DNA of 47,475 bases, taken from positions 1-47,475 of the forward strand of contig JAZNLR010000010.1 in NCBI GenBank assembly GCA_045579195.1, written 5' to 3'. The translations under genes were made by a program, and so were the position numbers. The stretch is from JAZNLR01 sp045579195 (GTDB lineage: Bacteria > Bacillota > Clostridia > Christensenellales > CAMQZB01). Below the pieces are notes generated by a model that ran no database searches, had not been told where the DNA came from, and was given only the letters and a program-made list of their open reading frames with translations. Below, in pieces: positions 16,611 to 24,838 of the stretch. The stretch's first letter is position 1. Each line of letters opens with the position of its first letter.

Positions 16611-18119
16611 TCACTCTTCCACGAATGCACGCAATTTTTCGGTGTCCAGCTTGTCAAACTGGGACAGGTAATCATAAAGACGGGCTGCAATCCGCTTCGC
16701 ACCACCATCGACATTGCTCTCAATGTTGAGAGGCATGATCGGGTCGTGCACGGACATGCGCAAGAGCAAGAATCCATCCTCATCGGGGTCGTGCATCGAA
16801 ATGCGCACGCCTTCTCTGCTATCCGTTGCCAGCTCACCGAGATTGGGAGCAAACAGCTCAAGCAGACCGAGAACGTCTTCCCCGTACTCTGAGAAGTGCG
16901 GCGTGGTGATGCGCATTCGAATTTCCTTCTCCTCTTTTGCACACTTTAAGTCCGCAATGAGAGATTCAAGCGTTCTTCCCTGCGCTCTCAGTTTTGCCAT
17001 CTCGATCAAGATGCGCGTGATGAGGTAAGCACCGTCGTCCAAAAAATAATTCTCACGAAGCGCCGCGTGACCGCTGGTCTCGATTGCAAGGGGGCAATCT
17101 CTTCCCTCTTCATTGAGGCGAACCGCTTCGTTGATAACGTTTTTATAGCCGCGCTTGTAGCGGTAATGAATGCCGCCGCGGCGTCGAATGAATTCCGCAA
17201 GACCGTCGCCCGTGACGCTGTCCGTCACGATATATGCTCCGCGCTTTTCTTTCAACAAAATGGCAGAAATGAGCGCAATCAAACGGTTGCGATTGATCTC
17301 CTTTCCGTCCGCAGAAACTGCACCCGCGCGGTCCACATCGGTGTCAAAGATGATTCCGAAATCCGCATTCGTCTTGAGAACCGCCTCGCAGATATACTGC
17401 ATTGCAACGGGGTTTTCGGGATTGGGAACGTGATTTGGGAAGTTTCCGTCTGGCTCCAAAAACTGACTTCCCGTCGTGTCTGCGCCGAGCGGCTTTAAGA
17501 CCTCCTCGACGTAAAAACCGCCTGCGCCGTTGCCTGCATCCACGATGATGCGCATCCCCTCAAACGGACGATCAGTCTGGCAACTTGTCCGAACCATTTC
17601 AACGAGACGCTTTGCGTAAGTCGACATAAAGTCAACGCTGATGATGCTTCCGCCCTCTTTTTGTTCAAAGGCGTTCTCTTCAGCGAGGTTGAGGATGGTC
17701 GTGATGTCGTATGACTCCAGCCCCGCAACGCGGTCAAAGAACTTCAAGCCATTCTTGTTGAACGGATGGTGGCTTGCGGTCAACTGAATGGATCCGTCAC
17801 AATCGAGGCTTTCCTCTTTCGTGATCATAAACATTGCAGGCGTAGAAGACAGCCCTGCATCCAAAACGGTTGCGCCCATCTCCAAAAGAGCGTTCACAAC
17901 GCAGGTCTTCAAGCGCGGTGCAGAAATACGACTGTCGTGTCCAACGGCAATGCGCAAACTCTTCTTTCTCGTTTTCTTAGATAAGAACACAAAAAAGGCT
18001 TTCGCCATGCGAGCAACGCGATCATCGGTCAACGTGACCGTTTCTCCCTCGACGCCTTCACTGGCAACGCCTCTGATATCGCTTCCGCTTTTAAAGTGCA
18101 ACCACTCCGAACTTGGCAT
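16611..18119 (-). CDS. Phosphomannomutase/phosphoglucomutase family protein
   Basis: Alpha-D-phosphohexomutase of 502 residues, expected to interconvert hexose 1- and 6-phosphates. The phosphoserine loop reads LTASHHPFNKNGLKF, where most family members have TASHNP; the metal-binding loop is IIFDTDVDRAG; the sugar-ring loop is IETSGHAALREN; a C-terminal phosphate-binding domain follows. Start set at ATG 18117-18119, with GGGAGGAG directly upstream; a TTG five codons earlier is less likely. Transcribed with transketolase from the promoter at 18207-18235. Which sugar it prefers is not visible. Confidence 0.88.
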   Translation of the reverse strand: MPSSEWLHFKSGSDIRGVASEGVEGETVTLTDDRVARMAKAFFVFLSKKTRKKSLRIAVGHDSRISAPRLKTCVVNALLEMGATVLDAGLSSTPAMFMITKEESLDCDGSIQLTASHHPFNKNGLKFFDRVAGLESYDITTILNLAEENAFEQKEGGSIISVDFMSTYAKRLVEMVRTSCQTDRPFEGMRIIVDAGNGAGGFYVEEVLKPLGADTTGSQFLEPDGNFPNHVPNPENPVAMQYICEAVLKTNADFGIIFDTDVDRAGAVSADGKEINRNRLIALISAILLKEKRGAYIVTDSVTGDGLAEFIRRRGGIHYRYKRGYKNVINEAVRLNEEGRDCPLAIETSGHAALRENYFLDDGAYLITRILIEMAKLRAQGRTLESLIADLKCAKEEKEIRMRITTPHFSEYGEDVLGLLELFAPNLGELATDSREGVRISMHDPDEDGFLLLRMSVHDPIMPLNIESNVDGGAKRIAARLYDYLSQFDKLDTEKLRAFVEE

Positions 18120-18206
18120 ACTCTCCTCCCGCACAACATTCGCTTCCGGCCATTTGCCGAAAACCAGATCCCATCTTACAAGAGATTCCTCATTCTATCC
18201 TATCAT

Positions 18207-18235
18207 AGTATATCATATCTTTCGCCGCTTGGCAA
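18207..18235 (-). promoter_or_regulatory. Sigma-A promoter for phosphohexomutase-tkt
   Basis: Minus-strand TTGCCA and TATACT with a 17-base spacer; about 80 bases of leader before the ATG. Confidence 0.8.
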
Positions 18236-18280
18236 AATAAACGGCATTCTTTTTCGCATTTTTTCAAAAAACAGCGGTTA

Positions 18281-18315
18281 TAAAAAGCGGAGCCTTGCCC
18301 ATTGCAAAGCTCCGC
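18281..18315 (-). terminator. Terminator of zinc ribbon gene
   Basis: Stem GCGGAGC-TTGC / GCAA-GCTCCGC, then TTTTTATAA on the minus strand. Confidence 0.75.
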
Positions 18316-18322
18316 GACGTCA

Positions 18323-18511
18323 TCAATGTTTGCATCCCGAACAGGTTGCGCAATTTCCCGAACAAGCAGAGCTCTTTCCTCCGTTGCATGTTCCAAAAAA
18401 CGCCTGCTTGACCTCTCCTCCGCACACAGGGCAACGGGGCTTCTCCCCCTCCTTGACAAGGGTTTCAAATTGTTTCTTGCAGCTCTTGCACTCAAACTGT
18501 AACAGCGTCAT
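18323..18511 (-). CDS. FmdB-like zinc ribbon protein
   Basis: A 62-residue protein starting MTLLQFECKSCKKQFE and continuing CPVCGGEV; the CxxC...CxxC pair is the zinc ribbon of the FmdB/CxxC_CXXC_SSSS regulatory-protein family, though function is generally unknown. Unusually, the tail is a second cysteine cluster (CNGGKSSACSGNCATCSGC) that could bind another metal. ATG 18509-18511 with TGGAGG upstream; a longer frame upstream lacks a ribosome-binding site. Monocistronic, with its own promoter (18545-18573) and terminator. Confidence 0.75.
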   Translation of the reverse strand: MTLLQFECKSCKKQFETLVKEGEKPRCPVCGGEVKQAFFGTCNGGKSSACSGNCATCSGCKH

Positions 18512-18544
18512 AAACGGCCTCCATTTCTGCCTTTTCTCATCGCT

Positions 18545-18573
18545 ATGATACAATAAAATTGCCTCTTTGGCAA
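18545..18573 (-). promoter_or_regulatory. Sigma-A-type promoter for zinc ribbon gene
   Basis: Minus-strand TTGCCA and TATCAT, 17-base spacer, about 30 bases before the ATG at 18511. Confidence 0.65.
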
Positions 18574-18586
18574 GTGATTTTTGGCC

Positions 18587-20047
18587 CTACAAGATCACCT
18601 TCCCCGAAATGTATGCCGAAAAGAGTTTTGCAAGGGGCGTTCTCGTCGCCCTCTCAAGCGCGGAGATCAACTCTTTGGGCGTCGCAATCTTGCCACTGTT
18701 TTCCTTGAAGTACGTCTTGAGCCCCTTGCAAAGTTTCTCCTCTCCCACGGTCTCACGCACAGCATCAAAGAGCAGAACCCCTTTATTGTACGTCAAGTTG
18801 ACGTACTCAAACTCGCTTTGAAACTCCGAAAGAGCGCGCATTGACGTGTCTGCCTTTCCGATCATCTTTGCATACACGTCGAAATAAGAGCGGTATGCCG
18901 TGCGTGCAGTCTGAACGAACGTGTCATACGTCACGCCGAACGAGGGGTTTTGCTCATAAAACAACCCCACAGAAAACTGCGCAAGCCCCTCGTCTAACCA
19001 CGGAAATTTCACTTGATCATTTCCCACCTTTGCATACCACCACTGATGCGCAAGCTCATGAACAACGATTTCCACGAGTTCCTCGCTCGTCGTAGCATCT
19101 GAAACAAAAACGAGGGAGGGAAACTCCATCCCGCCATACACAAAATCCGCTTGTGCCACCGTGATCTCTTCAAATCCAAGCTCGCCGAAAAGTTCGGAAA
19201 ACGTCGCGATTGCCGCTTCCGCCGCCTGCAAGGTCTTTTCGGGCGTGGCGTCCGAATAATGTGCATACGTGATTTTCACGTCATTGACTCGCGCTTCAAG
19301 GGTGTGAAACTTCTCGGAAAGGATCATTGCAAAATCGCGAACTCCGCTTGCTGAGAACGAGACCACGCTGTGCTCTCCACCCGAACTTTTCACCGTCTTT
19401 TTCCCCGTTCCCATCACGGACAGTTTTTTTGGAAACTTGAGCGTCACTTCAAAATCCGCATCTTCCGAATAAAAAGGGTCTCCATTCGGAAAGTACGGCG
19501 CGGTGACAAACCCTCCGTCTTCAAACACGCAGAGAATGGGAAAGAAGTTGGCGAGATTCACTGTGTCCTCGGCGCGCCCAAGACGATGTCGCATCTTCGG
19601 AATTTGGGTAATAAATCGCATTGTGATCCTTTCCTGCGCCCCCTTTGCAAGTGGTTCTGAAAGGAAAACCTTCAAAAGCGTTCCTTCTGTGGAAAAACGC
19701 GCCTCGCGATCGCCCTCGCACACGTTGAAAACCTCGATCCCGCCATACCGAATCCCATCAGGATAACAGGCGTTCTGATGTTGCGTGTAAACAGGCTTTG
19801 GCAAAGCGTCCTTTTGAAATGCATTGGGGTAAAGCCGGAACCAGACCTCGCTCAAGTTCGTTCCCGTTGTGTTCAAAAAGGAAAGAGAAAGCTCCCCCGA
19901 AAGCACGTCCGTTTCATCGGAAAGCACAAGCTCCATTTCGTACTTTGATCGGCCAACCTCCCCTTTTGAACAGCCGAAAGACGGAAAAAAGAGCGCAACA
20001 AGCACGAAGAGTGCAAAGAAAGCAACCCATCTCTTTTGATTTCTCAT
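18587..20047 (-). CDS. M1-like zinc metallopeptidase lipoprotein
   Basis: A 486-residue surface aminopeptidase-like protein (gluzincin, M1 type). The N-terminus is a lipoprotein signal (MRNQKRWVAFFALFVLVALF, lipobox SFGC). A substrate-recognition block resembling GAMEN reads YGGMEFPSL; the zinc site is VVHELAHQWWYAKVGN with the third ligand Glu 18 residues after the second His (WLDEGLAQF), as in M1 enzymes. N-terminal 200 residues are the saddle-shaped beta domain; a short helical part ends the chain, lacking the long C-terminal domain of classical M1 members. The ribosome-binding site (AGAGG) is about 12 bases from the ATG, rather far. No clear promoter was seen. Confidence 0.88.
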   Translation of the reverse strand: MRNQKRWVAFFALFVLVALFFPSFGCSKGEVGRSKYEMELVLSDETDVLSGELSLSFLNTTGTNLSEVWFRLYPNAFQKDALPKPVYTQHQNACYPDGIRYGGIEVFNVCEGDREARFSTEGTLLKVFLSEPLAKGAQERITMRFITQIPKMRHRLGRAEDTVNLANFFPILCVFEDGGFVTAPYFPNGDPFYSEDADFEVTLKFPKKLSVMGTGKKTVKSSGGEHSVVSFSASGVRDFAMILSEKFHTLEARVNDVKITYAHYSDATPEKTLQAAEAAIATFSELFGELGFEEITVAQADFVYGGMEFPSLVFVSDATTSEELVEIVVHELAHQWWYAKVGNDQVKFPWLDEGLAQFSVGLFYEQNPSFGVTYDTFVQTARTAYRSYFDVYAKMIGKADTSMRALSEFQSEFEYVNLTYNKGVLLFDAVRETVGEEKLCKGLKTYFKENSGKIATPKELISALERATRTPLAKLFSAYISGKVIL

Positions 20048-20103
20048 TTTTCAAAAAACCTCTTTTTCTTTCAACCTATGCCCCCTCGCTCAAAAAGAGA
20101 ACG

Positions 20104-20142
20104 CAAAAAAGAAAGGCTGCGCGAATTGCGTTCGCACAGCCC
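20104..20142 (-). terminator. Terminator of spoIIQ-like gene
   Basis: Eleven-pair stem GGCTGTGCGAA / TTCGCGCAGCC (one U-G pair) and a TTTCTTTTTT tail on the minus strand. Confidence 0.8.
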
Positions 20143-20169
20143 CTCAGCTTTTTTTGGAGATACCTATTG

Positions 20170-20856
20170 TTACTTTTCTTCCATATCGAGATAATCTCTC
20201 GGATTGACGTTTTGGTTGTTCAAGAGAACTTCAAAGTGCACATGCGGTCCTTCCTTGAAGGAAGCATACGCAGAGTTTGAAACCGTCCCGATGACGTCCC
20301 CCTTGCGCACGAAATCTCCAACCGACACGACGATGTCACTTGCCAGTGAAGAATAGAGCGTGGTCAAGCCGTTGTCATGGCGAATGACCACCGTTCCGCC
20401 GTTGAGAATATCGTTCGGCGTGACGCTGACAACCGTCCCTTCGTACGCCGCGCAGACATACGTTCCCTCGTCTGCCTTAAAGTCAATGCCCTTATGCACC
20501 TGCCATTGGTTCAACGTGTTGGAGAAGACGAGAGTGTCAATGGAGTAATCCATGCCGATCGTGCCGTTTGCGACGGGAAGCGCAAAGATGACCGGCTTCG
20601 TGTCCACGTCCACCGTGGGCGTTTCCGTCACCGGCCCCTGGTCAGTGGGTTTTTCGTCTTCCACCGGATCCTTCGGGGTGTTGGGATCGACGATCATCGT
20701 GTTGTCCGACGGATCAATAAGCTGCCCGCGGTCGCGACTGATAAGCGAAACCGTCACGATTGCCGTGATGGCGAGAACACAAGCAACCAACAAAATGTAA
20801 TATCCGTTGCGCTTGAAAAAGCTTGCAAATCTTCCTGTTTGAGAATTGTCTTTCAT
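20170..20856 (-). CDS. spoIIQ: LytM (M23) domain protein, SpoIIQ-like
   Basis: A 228-residue membrane-anchored LytM protein. One transmembrane helix (about residues 20-42) with a short cytoplasmic N-terminus, a Pro/Thr-rich linker, then an M23 domain with HKGIDF and GPHVHFEV, so the HxxxD and HxH zinc ligands are all present, as in clostridial SpoIIQ (the B. subtilis protein lacks one). SpoIIQ sits in the forespore membrane and joins SpoIIIAH in the engulfment channel. Size, topology, the YwmB-like neighbour and the sigma-F/G-like promoter at 20911-20940 support this over a vegetative murein hydrolase. ATG 20856 follows CGGAGG. Confidence 0.75.
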   Translation of the reverse strand: MKDNSQTGRFASFFKRNGYYILLVACVLAITAIVTVSLISRDRGQLIDPSDNTMIVDPNTPKDPVEDEKPTDQGPVTETPTVDVDTKPVIFALPVANGTIGMDYSIDTLVFSNTLNQWQVHKGIDFKADEGTYVCAAYEGTVVSVTPNDILNGGTVVIRHDNGLTTLYSSLASDIVVSVGDFVRKGDVIGTVSNSAYASFKEGPHVHFEVLLNNQNVNPRDYLDMEEK

Positions 20857-20910
20857 TTCATAACCTCCGTTTTCGGTGTTCCGATTTTGGCTCTTTGCCT
20901 TTGCGAATCG

Positions 20911-20940
20911 AATTGTTGCCCGTAATCTTTCTCCTTATAC
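20911..20940 (-). promoter_or_regulatory. Sigma-F/sigma-G-like forespore promoter
   Basis: On the minus strand GTATA, exactly 15 bases, then GGCAACAATT. The published sigma-F consensus is GYATA-N15-GGNNANANTR; only the last base departs. The predicted start is about 48 bases before the spoIIQ-like ATG. No good sigma-A pair was found here. Confidence 0.6.
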
Positions 20941-20960
20941 TCACTCATTTAAAAAAAATT

Positions 20961-21425
20961 TTACCAACTGCCCAAAATGAGCGGAAAGCCAACCGTGATG
21001 ACCTCGTCAAAAACCGCAAGCTGTATGTTTACAAGTTCTCCGCGCAAGAGAATCGGCTCGCAAATGGCTTCCGAAAATGCCGTGATGACAAGACGGTCCT
21101 CAATGCGCATTCGCGAAACCTCTCTGGCGTTCAATTCCTTCAAAAATGACTGTGCATCGTAAATGTCTCCATGGAAACGCACCGTTACGCCCTCTACTTC
21201 TCCTGCACGCTCTAAAAACGAAGCCAACAGCTCTTTTGGAACACGGCAAAGAAACGTTTCCCCATTGGGGATGCAGGAAATACCCTGCATCTCCACTTTT
21301 TCCGAAACGTAAACGGTGACGCTCTCAAGCAAATCCTCCTCCTCAGAGATTCCACCGCATAAAATGATCACCGCAAGAATGGGGAGCAAAAATAAACAAA
21401 TCCTTCGAACCACACGTTCAGACAT
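20961..21425 (-). CDS. YwmB-like (TATA-box-like fold) sporulation-associated protein
   Basis: A 154-residue protein with an N-terminal membrane anchor or signal (RRICLFLLPILAVIILCGG) and an extracytoplasmic alpha/beta domain. The C-terminal pattern (RLVITAFSE, then VNIQLAVFDEVITVGFPLI) resembles YwmB, whose genes often lie near murA, spoIID and spoIIQ in Bacillota; here only spoIIQ follows. The family call is tentative. Start ATG 21423-21425. Its ribosome-binding site GGGAGG forms the 3' arm of the upstream gene's terminator hairpin, an unusual overlap. Confidence 0.5.
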   Translation of the reverse strand: MSERVVRRICLFLLPILAVIILCGGISEEEDLLESVTVYVSEKVEMQGISCIPNGETFLCRVPKELLASFLERAGEVEGVTVRFHGDIYDAQSFLKELNAREVSRMRIEDRLVITAFSEAICEPILLRGELVNIQLAVFDEVITVGFPLILGSW

Positions 21426-21458
21426 AAAAAAACCTCCCTGCCCGTTTGGGCAGAGAGG
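21426..21458 (-). terminator. Terminator of symporter gene, overlapping the next ribosome-binding site
   Basis: Minus-strand RNA stem CCUCUCUGCCC / GGGCAGGGAGG (11 pairs, one G-U) with loop AAAC and seven U residues running directly into the AUG of the YwmB-like gene. The GGGAGG inside the 3' arm is that gene's ribosome-binding site. Confidence 0.85.
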
Positions 21459-21491
21459 ATTATACACAGAATCTTTTCTCTTTATACCTGC

Positions 21492-23015
21492 TTATAGTTC
21501 ATCTTTGACGTGTTCAAAGAGATTGTTCAAAAGCTCTTCAGAAGGCTTCTTCGTAAAACAACTGACAACGTACGTTATGATCGGAGAGAGAGCCATACAG
21601 ACAACGCCGATGATAGGCGATTTTCCAATTCCCGTTTTCAGAACAATGCCAAGCCCGGCGCCCGGTTCAGAAAGTGAGAACCCAAAGACGAGGATGAGCG
21701 CGAGCGTCACCGCAAGACAGCCGATGACCGATGCCCAACAACCGGCCTTTGTGATCTTCTTTGAATAAAGAGACAGGACGTACGGCCCGATGAAACAACC
21801 GGCAAGAACTCCCCAGCTCAAAGACATCATCACAACGATGACGTCGAACTCACAGATTGCAAACACAGCAGAAAGAGCAACAAAGACAAGGCAGACGATT
21901 CGCGTCAGGATGTTGACTTTCTTGTCGTCCGCATTCTTTTTTAAGTATCCTTTATAAAAATCCACCGTCATTGCAGAGGCGCCTGCAAGCGAGAGGGACG
22001 CAAGCGTGGACATGCTCGCAGACAAAACGAGAACGACAACCAACCCAAGCAAGCCCTCGGGTAAAACGCGCGTCAAGATATCGGGAACAATGGTGTCCAC
22101 AGGCGGCTGTGCAGCGGTGTCAAAGAAGAGTCTCGAAACGCCGCCGATGAGGTATGCACACACTCCGACGATAAGCGCAAATAACGTGCTCACCACGGTT
22201 GCTCGGCGAATCGCGCCGCCGTCACGGATCGCATAAAACTTGTGAACGATCTGCGGCAATCCCCAAACACCAAAACTGGTGAGAAGGAAGAGTGAGAAGA
22301 TGTTCACGAATGGGCTGGACCAAAAGTCGTTTCCTGCCGCAGGGATGAATCCAAAGCCCTGCTCAGTGAGCGCCTTGAAGCCTTCGACAAACTTCACACT
22401 GTCGCTCGACAGAACGCAAACGATCATTACGACGCCACCACCCAGCATAATGATGCCCTGAATGAAATCCGTAAGTGCGGTCGCAAAATATCCACCAAAG
22501 AACAGATAGAGCGCAGTAAGCACCGCCATAATCAAAATGCACCAGACAAAGTCGATGGAAAAAACGCTTTCAAAAAGGTACGCAAGGCCCTGATAGACCG
22601 ACGCGGAGTACGGAATCAAGAAGAGAAAAATCACGATGGATGAAACGCACTTGATCCATTTGGATTCAAAACGCTGCTCGAAGTACTCCGGCATCGTGCG
22701 CGAGCCCAACATCTTCGTGAGATTCTTCGTGCGTTTTGCAAGCACTTTCCACGGAACAAACGAACCCAAAATTGCATTTCCAAGACCGATCCAGGCAACC
22801 GCAAGGCCGAAATTCCAGCCGAGATTTCCTGCATATCCGATAAAAATAACGGATGAAAAGTATGTTGTGCCGTATGCAAAGGCCGTCATCCAACCGCCCA
22901 TTCCCTTTCCTGCAAGCAAAAAGTCATTTAGCGTTGCGCTTCGATTGCGCGTGTAAAACGCGATAACGACCATCATCAAAATATAGACAGCGAGAATGAT
23001 GTAATTGATTACCAT
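21492..23015 (-). CDS. Sodium:solute symporter (SSS family)
   Basis: A 507-residue carrier with about 13 transmembrane helices. The N-terminal pattern RNRSATLNDFLLAGKGMGGWMTAFAYGTTYFSS and the following GYAGNLGWNFG block are typical of SSS/PutP-like sodium symporters. SSS substrates include proline, pantothenate, sugars and organic acids; the sequence does not tell which is used here. Start ATG 23015 follows AGAGGAAA. It has its own promoter (23046-23075) and terminator, so it is monocistronic; the adjacent sporulation genes are controlled apart. Confidence 0.92.
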   Translation of the reverse strand: MVINYIILAVYILMMVVIAFYTRNRSATLNDFLLAGKGMGGWMTAFAYGTTYFSSVIFIGYAGNLGWNFGLAVAWIGLGNAILGSFVPWKVLAKRTKNLTKMLGSRTMPEYFEQRFESKWIKCVSSIVIFLFLIPYSASVYQGLAYLFESVFSIDFVWCILIMAVLTALYLFFGGYFATALTDFIQGIIMLGGGVVMIVCVLSSDSVKFVEGFKALTEQGFGFIPAAGNDFWSSPFVNIFSLFLLTSFGVWGLPQIVHKFYAIRDGGAIRRATVVSTLFALIVGVCAYLIGGVSRLFFDTAAQPPVDTIVPDILTRVLPEGLLGLVVVLVLSASMSTLASLSLAGASAMTVDFYKGYLKKNADDKKVNILTRIVCLVFVALSAVFAICEFDVIVVMMSLSWGVLAGCFIGPYVLSLYSKKITKAGCWASVIGCLAVTLALILVFGFSLSEPGAGLGIVLKTGIGKSPIIGVVCMALSPIITYVVSCFTKKPSEELLNNLFEHVKDEL

Positions 23016-23045
23016 GCGAATTTCCTCTTTGGATTAATATTTATA

Positions 23046-23075
23046 ATTATACATCTGATTGTATATAAAATGCAA
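23046..23075 (-). promoter_or_regulatory. Sigma-A promoter for symporter gene
   Basis: Minus-strand TTGCAT and perfect TATAAT, 18-base spacer. Confidence 0.75.
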
Positions 23076-23124
23076 CTATTCACAACAGAATTTCAACTGT
23101 TTTTTTGCGTTTTTCGGATGTTTT

Positions 23125-23157
23125 GAAAAAAAGTCCGACGAAAAATCCGTCGGACAA
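23125..23157 (-). terminator. Terminator of the hisC-queG-HAD operon
   Basis: Perfect stem GTCCGACG / CGTCGGAC with TTTTTTT on the minus strand. Confidence 0.88.
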
Positions 23158-23168
23158 GTTCTCTTTCT

Positions 23169-23957
23169 TTATAAGTACTTCTTGATATCCGCAATGCTGG
23201 GAAGCACGACGTTTGGCTTGAAAACGGACTTTCCAAGCATCTCTTCCGTGGTCTCCCCCGTCATCACCAGGATGGAAAGGAACCCGTTGTTTGCGGCAAA
23301 GCGCATATCCGTATTCAAGCGGTCGCCCACCATTGCCGTATCCTCCGCACGCACACCGAGGCGATAGAGGATTCCCTCTGCAATGGGGTGATAGGGTTTT
23401 CCGCAAATCACGTCCGGCATCTTTCCTGTGCAAGCTTCGATGAGCTTCATAAACGACCCTGCATCGGGAACGTAATCATCCTCAGCAGGACAAGTGACGT
23501 CGGGATGGGTCGAAACATAGTAAGCGCCGCGCTTGATGAACCGACAGAACTTCGAGAACTTCTCGTAATTCAACTCCTTGTCGTAAGAGAGGACACAGAT
23601 ATCAGGTTCGTCTTCCACGAGGTCAATACCGTAGCGGAAGAATTCATCCTGCAAACGACGCGTTCCCATAAGATAGATCTTCGCGTGCGCGTAATGATTG
23701 AGTAAGTACTCACACGTTGCCTGCCCGGAGGTGTAAACCTCGTTCATGTTCGCATCAATGCCAAGCGAATTGAGCTTCGCAACGTATGTTGCCGCATCCA
23801 CGGAGGAGTTATTCGTCAAAAAACAAATTCTCTTCCCACTCTCGCGAATCGCATTTAAAGTGTCTTTTGCGCCGGGAATAAGCTTTCGACCAAGATAGAC
23901 CGTTCCATCCATATCAAACAAAAAACACTTGATGTTTTTAATCTGTTCTGCTGCCAT
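23169..23957 (-). CDS. HAD-IIA family sugar phosphatase (NagD-like)
   Basis: A 262-residue HAD hydrolase. Motif I is FLFDMDGTVYLG (nucleophile and acid/base Asp), motif II is FLTNNSS, a lysine motif III lies in the CGKPYHP block and motif IV is MVGDRLNTDM. The C2-type cap between motifs II and III places it in HAD-IIA with NagD/AraL phosphatases that act on phosphorylated sugars and related metabolites. The start was set at ATG 23955-23957, which overlaps the queG stop by one base (TAATG). Third gene of hisC-queG-HAD. A second family member is at 33166-33951. Confidence 0.88.
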   Translation of the reverse strand: MAAEQIKNIKCFLFDMDGTVYLGRKLIPGAKDTLNAIRESGKRICFLTNNSSVDAATYVAKLNSLGIDANMNEVYTSGQATCEYLLNHYAHAKIYLMGTRRLQDEFFRYGIDLVEDEPDICVLSYDKELNYEKFSKFCRFIKRGAYYVSTHPDVTCPAEDDYVPDAGSFMKLIEACTGKMPDVICGKPYHPIAEGILYRLGVRAEDTAMVGDRLNTDMRFAANNGFLSILVMTGETTEEMLGKSVFKPNVVLPSIADIKKYL

Positions 23958-24838
23958 TATGTTTCCCCTTTTATCTCTTTGATCAAACACCGCGCTCGTG
24001 CGGCAATTTCTTCTTCTTTTGAAAGGAAAAGCGAAAGGGCTTCTGAAAGCTCCTCTGCTTCCTCTTTTGTCAGCCCGCTTGTGATGGCGTTTTTTGCAAC
24101 CAACATCCCAAGGGCGGTCATTCTCTGCGGTCGCGCCATGTTCTCACCAACAAGGTCGGAAATGGGCTTTAACCCGCGCTTCCCTTCCGCGCACGCACGC
24201 AAAAATGTGGGCAAGCGCAAAAAATCCGCAAGCGCTTTCGGCATTTCTTGCGTTTCACGGTCGTTCATCGGACAGACGCGTTGACAGATGTCACAGCCGA
24301 GAACAGATGCGCCAAGCTTCTCTCCACCAGAGGCCAACGAAAGTGGATGATCCATCCAATCGCGTGCGCACTTTTTTCGCTCATACCCATCGCTTGAAAT
24401 CGCACCGCTCGGGCAAGCATTTTCACACGCGTGGCAATTCTCGCAGCGCGAATTTTCGAACAAAATCGCATCAAAATCAAACGAAAGGAAAGAAAACAAC
24501 TCTTCCTTTGAGCATCCAAAACGGACGGCTTCACACGCAAAACGGCTCCCAAACGGCTTTGCATAATGCAAGGTGTTTCTCCCCTGCAAAAAACCTGCTT
24601 CCGACAAAACGGGCTTCAAAAAAAGCTTCGTGTCGACGCGCGCGGAAATTCCGCTTGCAAGCAGGTTTTTCACAAGCTCCTTTGCTTTTAAGAAGATCCC
24701 GTTTGACGCAGGATAGTATGCATCGATGGAAACGGAAAACTTATCTGCTTTCGGGAACGGACGGTATGCATCCAGAAGGATCACGGCCGAGCCTTGCGCA
24801 TCCTCAACGAAGATTCCGCTTGAAAAACAAATCTTCAC
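23957..24838 (-). CDS. queG: Epoxyqueuosine reductase-like iron-sulfur protein (short form)
   Basis: Expected to reduce epoxyqueuosine to queuosine in tRNA, the last step of Q synthesis, using cobalamin and two 4Fe-4S clusters. The ferredoxin-type blocks are CENCHACENACPSGAI and CDICQRVCPMND; the region SARVDTKLFLKP matches the catalytic-Asp block of QueG. At 293 residues it lacks most of the C-terminal helical-repeat region of full-length QueG (about 380). The start was placed at GTG 24836-24838, which overlaps the hisC stop as GTGA; an upstream frame extension would run inside hisC. No other queuosine genes are nearby. Confidence 0.75.
   Translation of the reverse strand: MKICFSSGIFVEDAQGSAVILLDAYRPFPKADKFSVSIDAYYPASNGIFLKAKELVKNLLASGISARVDTKLFLKPVLSEAGFLQGRNTLHYAKPFGSRFACEAVRFGCSKEELFSFLSFDFDAILFENSRCENCHACENACPSGAISSDGYERKKCARDWMDHPLSLASGGEKLGASVLGCDICQRVCPMNDRETQEMPKALADFLRLPTFLRACAEGKRGLKPISDLVGENMARPQRMTALGMLVAKNAITSGLTKEEAEELSEALSLFLSKEEEIAARARCLIKEIKGET

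Noticed and set aside
15312..16892. 526-codon open frame on the plus strand
   Set aside because: Fully antisense to transketolase and the end of the phosphohexomutase gene; no family motif, no ribosome-binding site. A codon-bias shadow.
18551..18573. Short hairpin TTGCC/GGCAA after the M1-like peptidase gene
   Set aside because: Only five pairs with a weak T stretch; it coincides with the zinc ribbon promoter, so I did not call a terminator.
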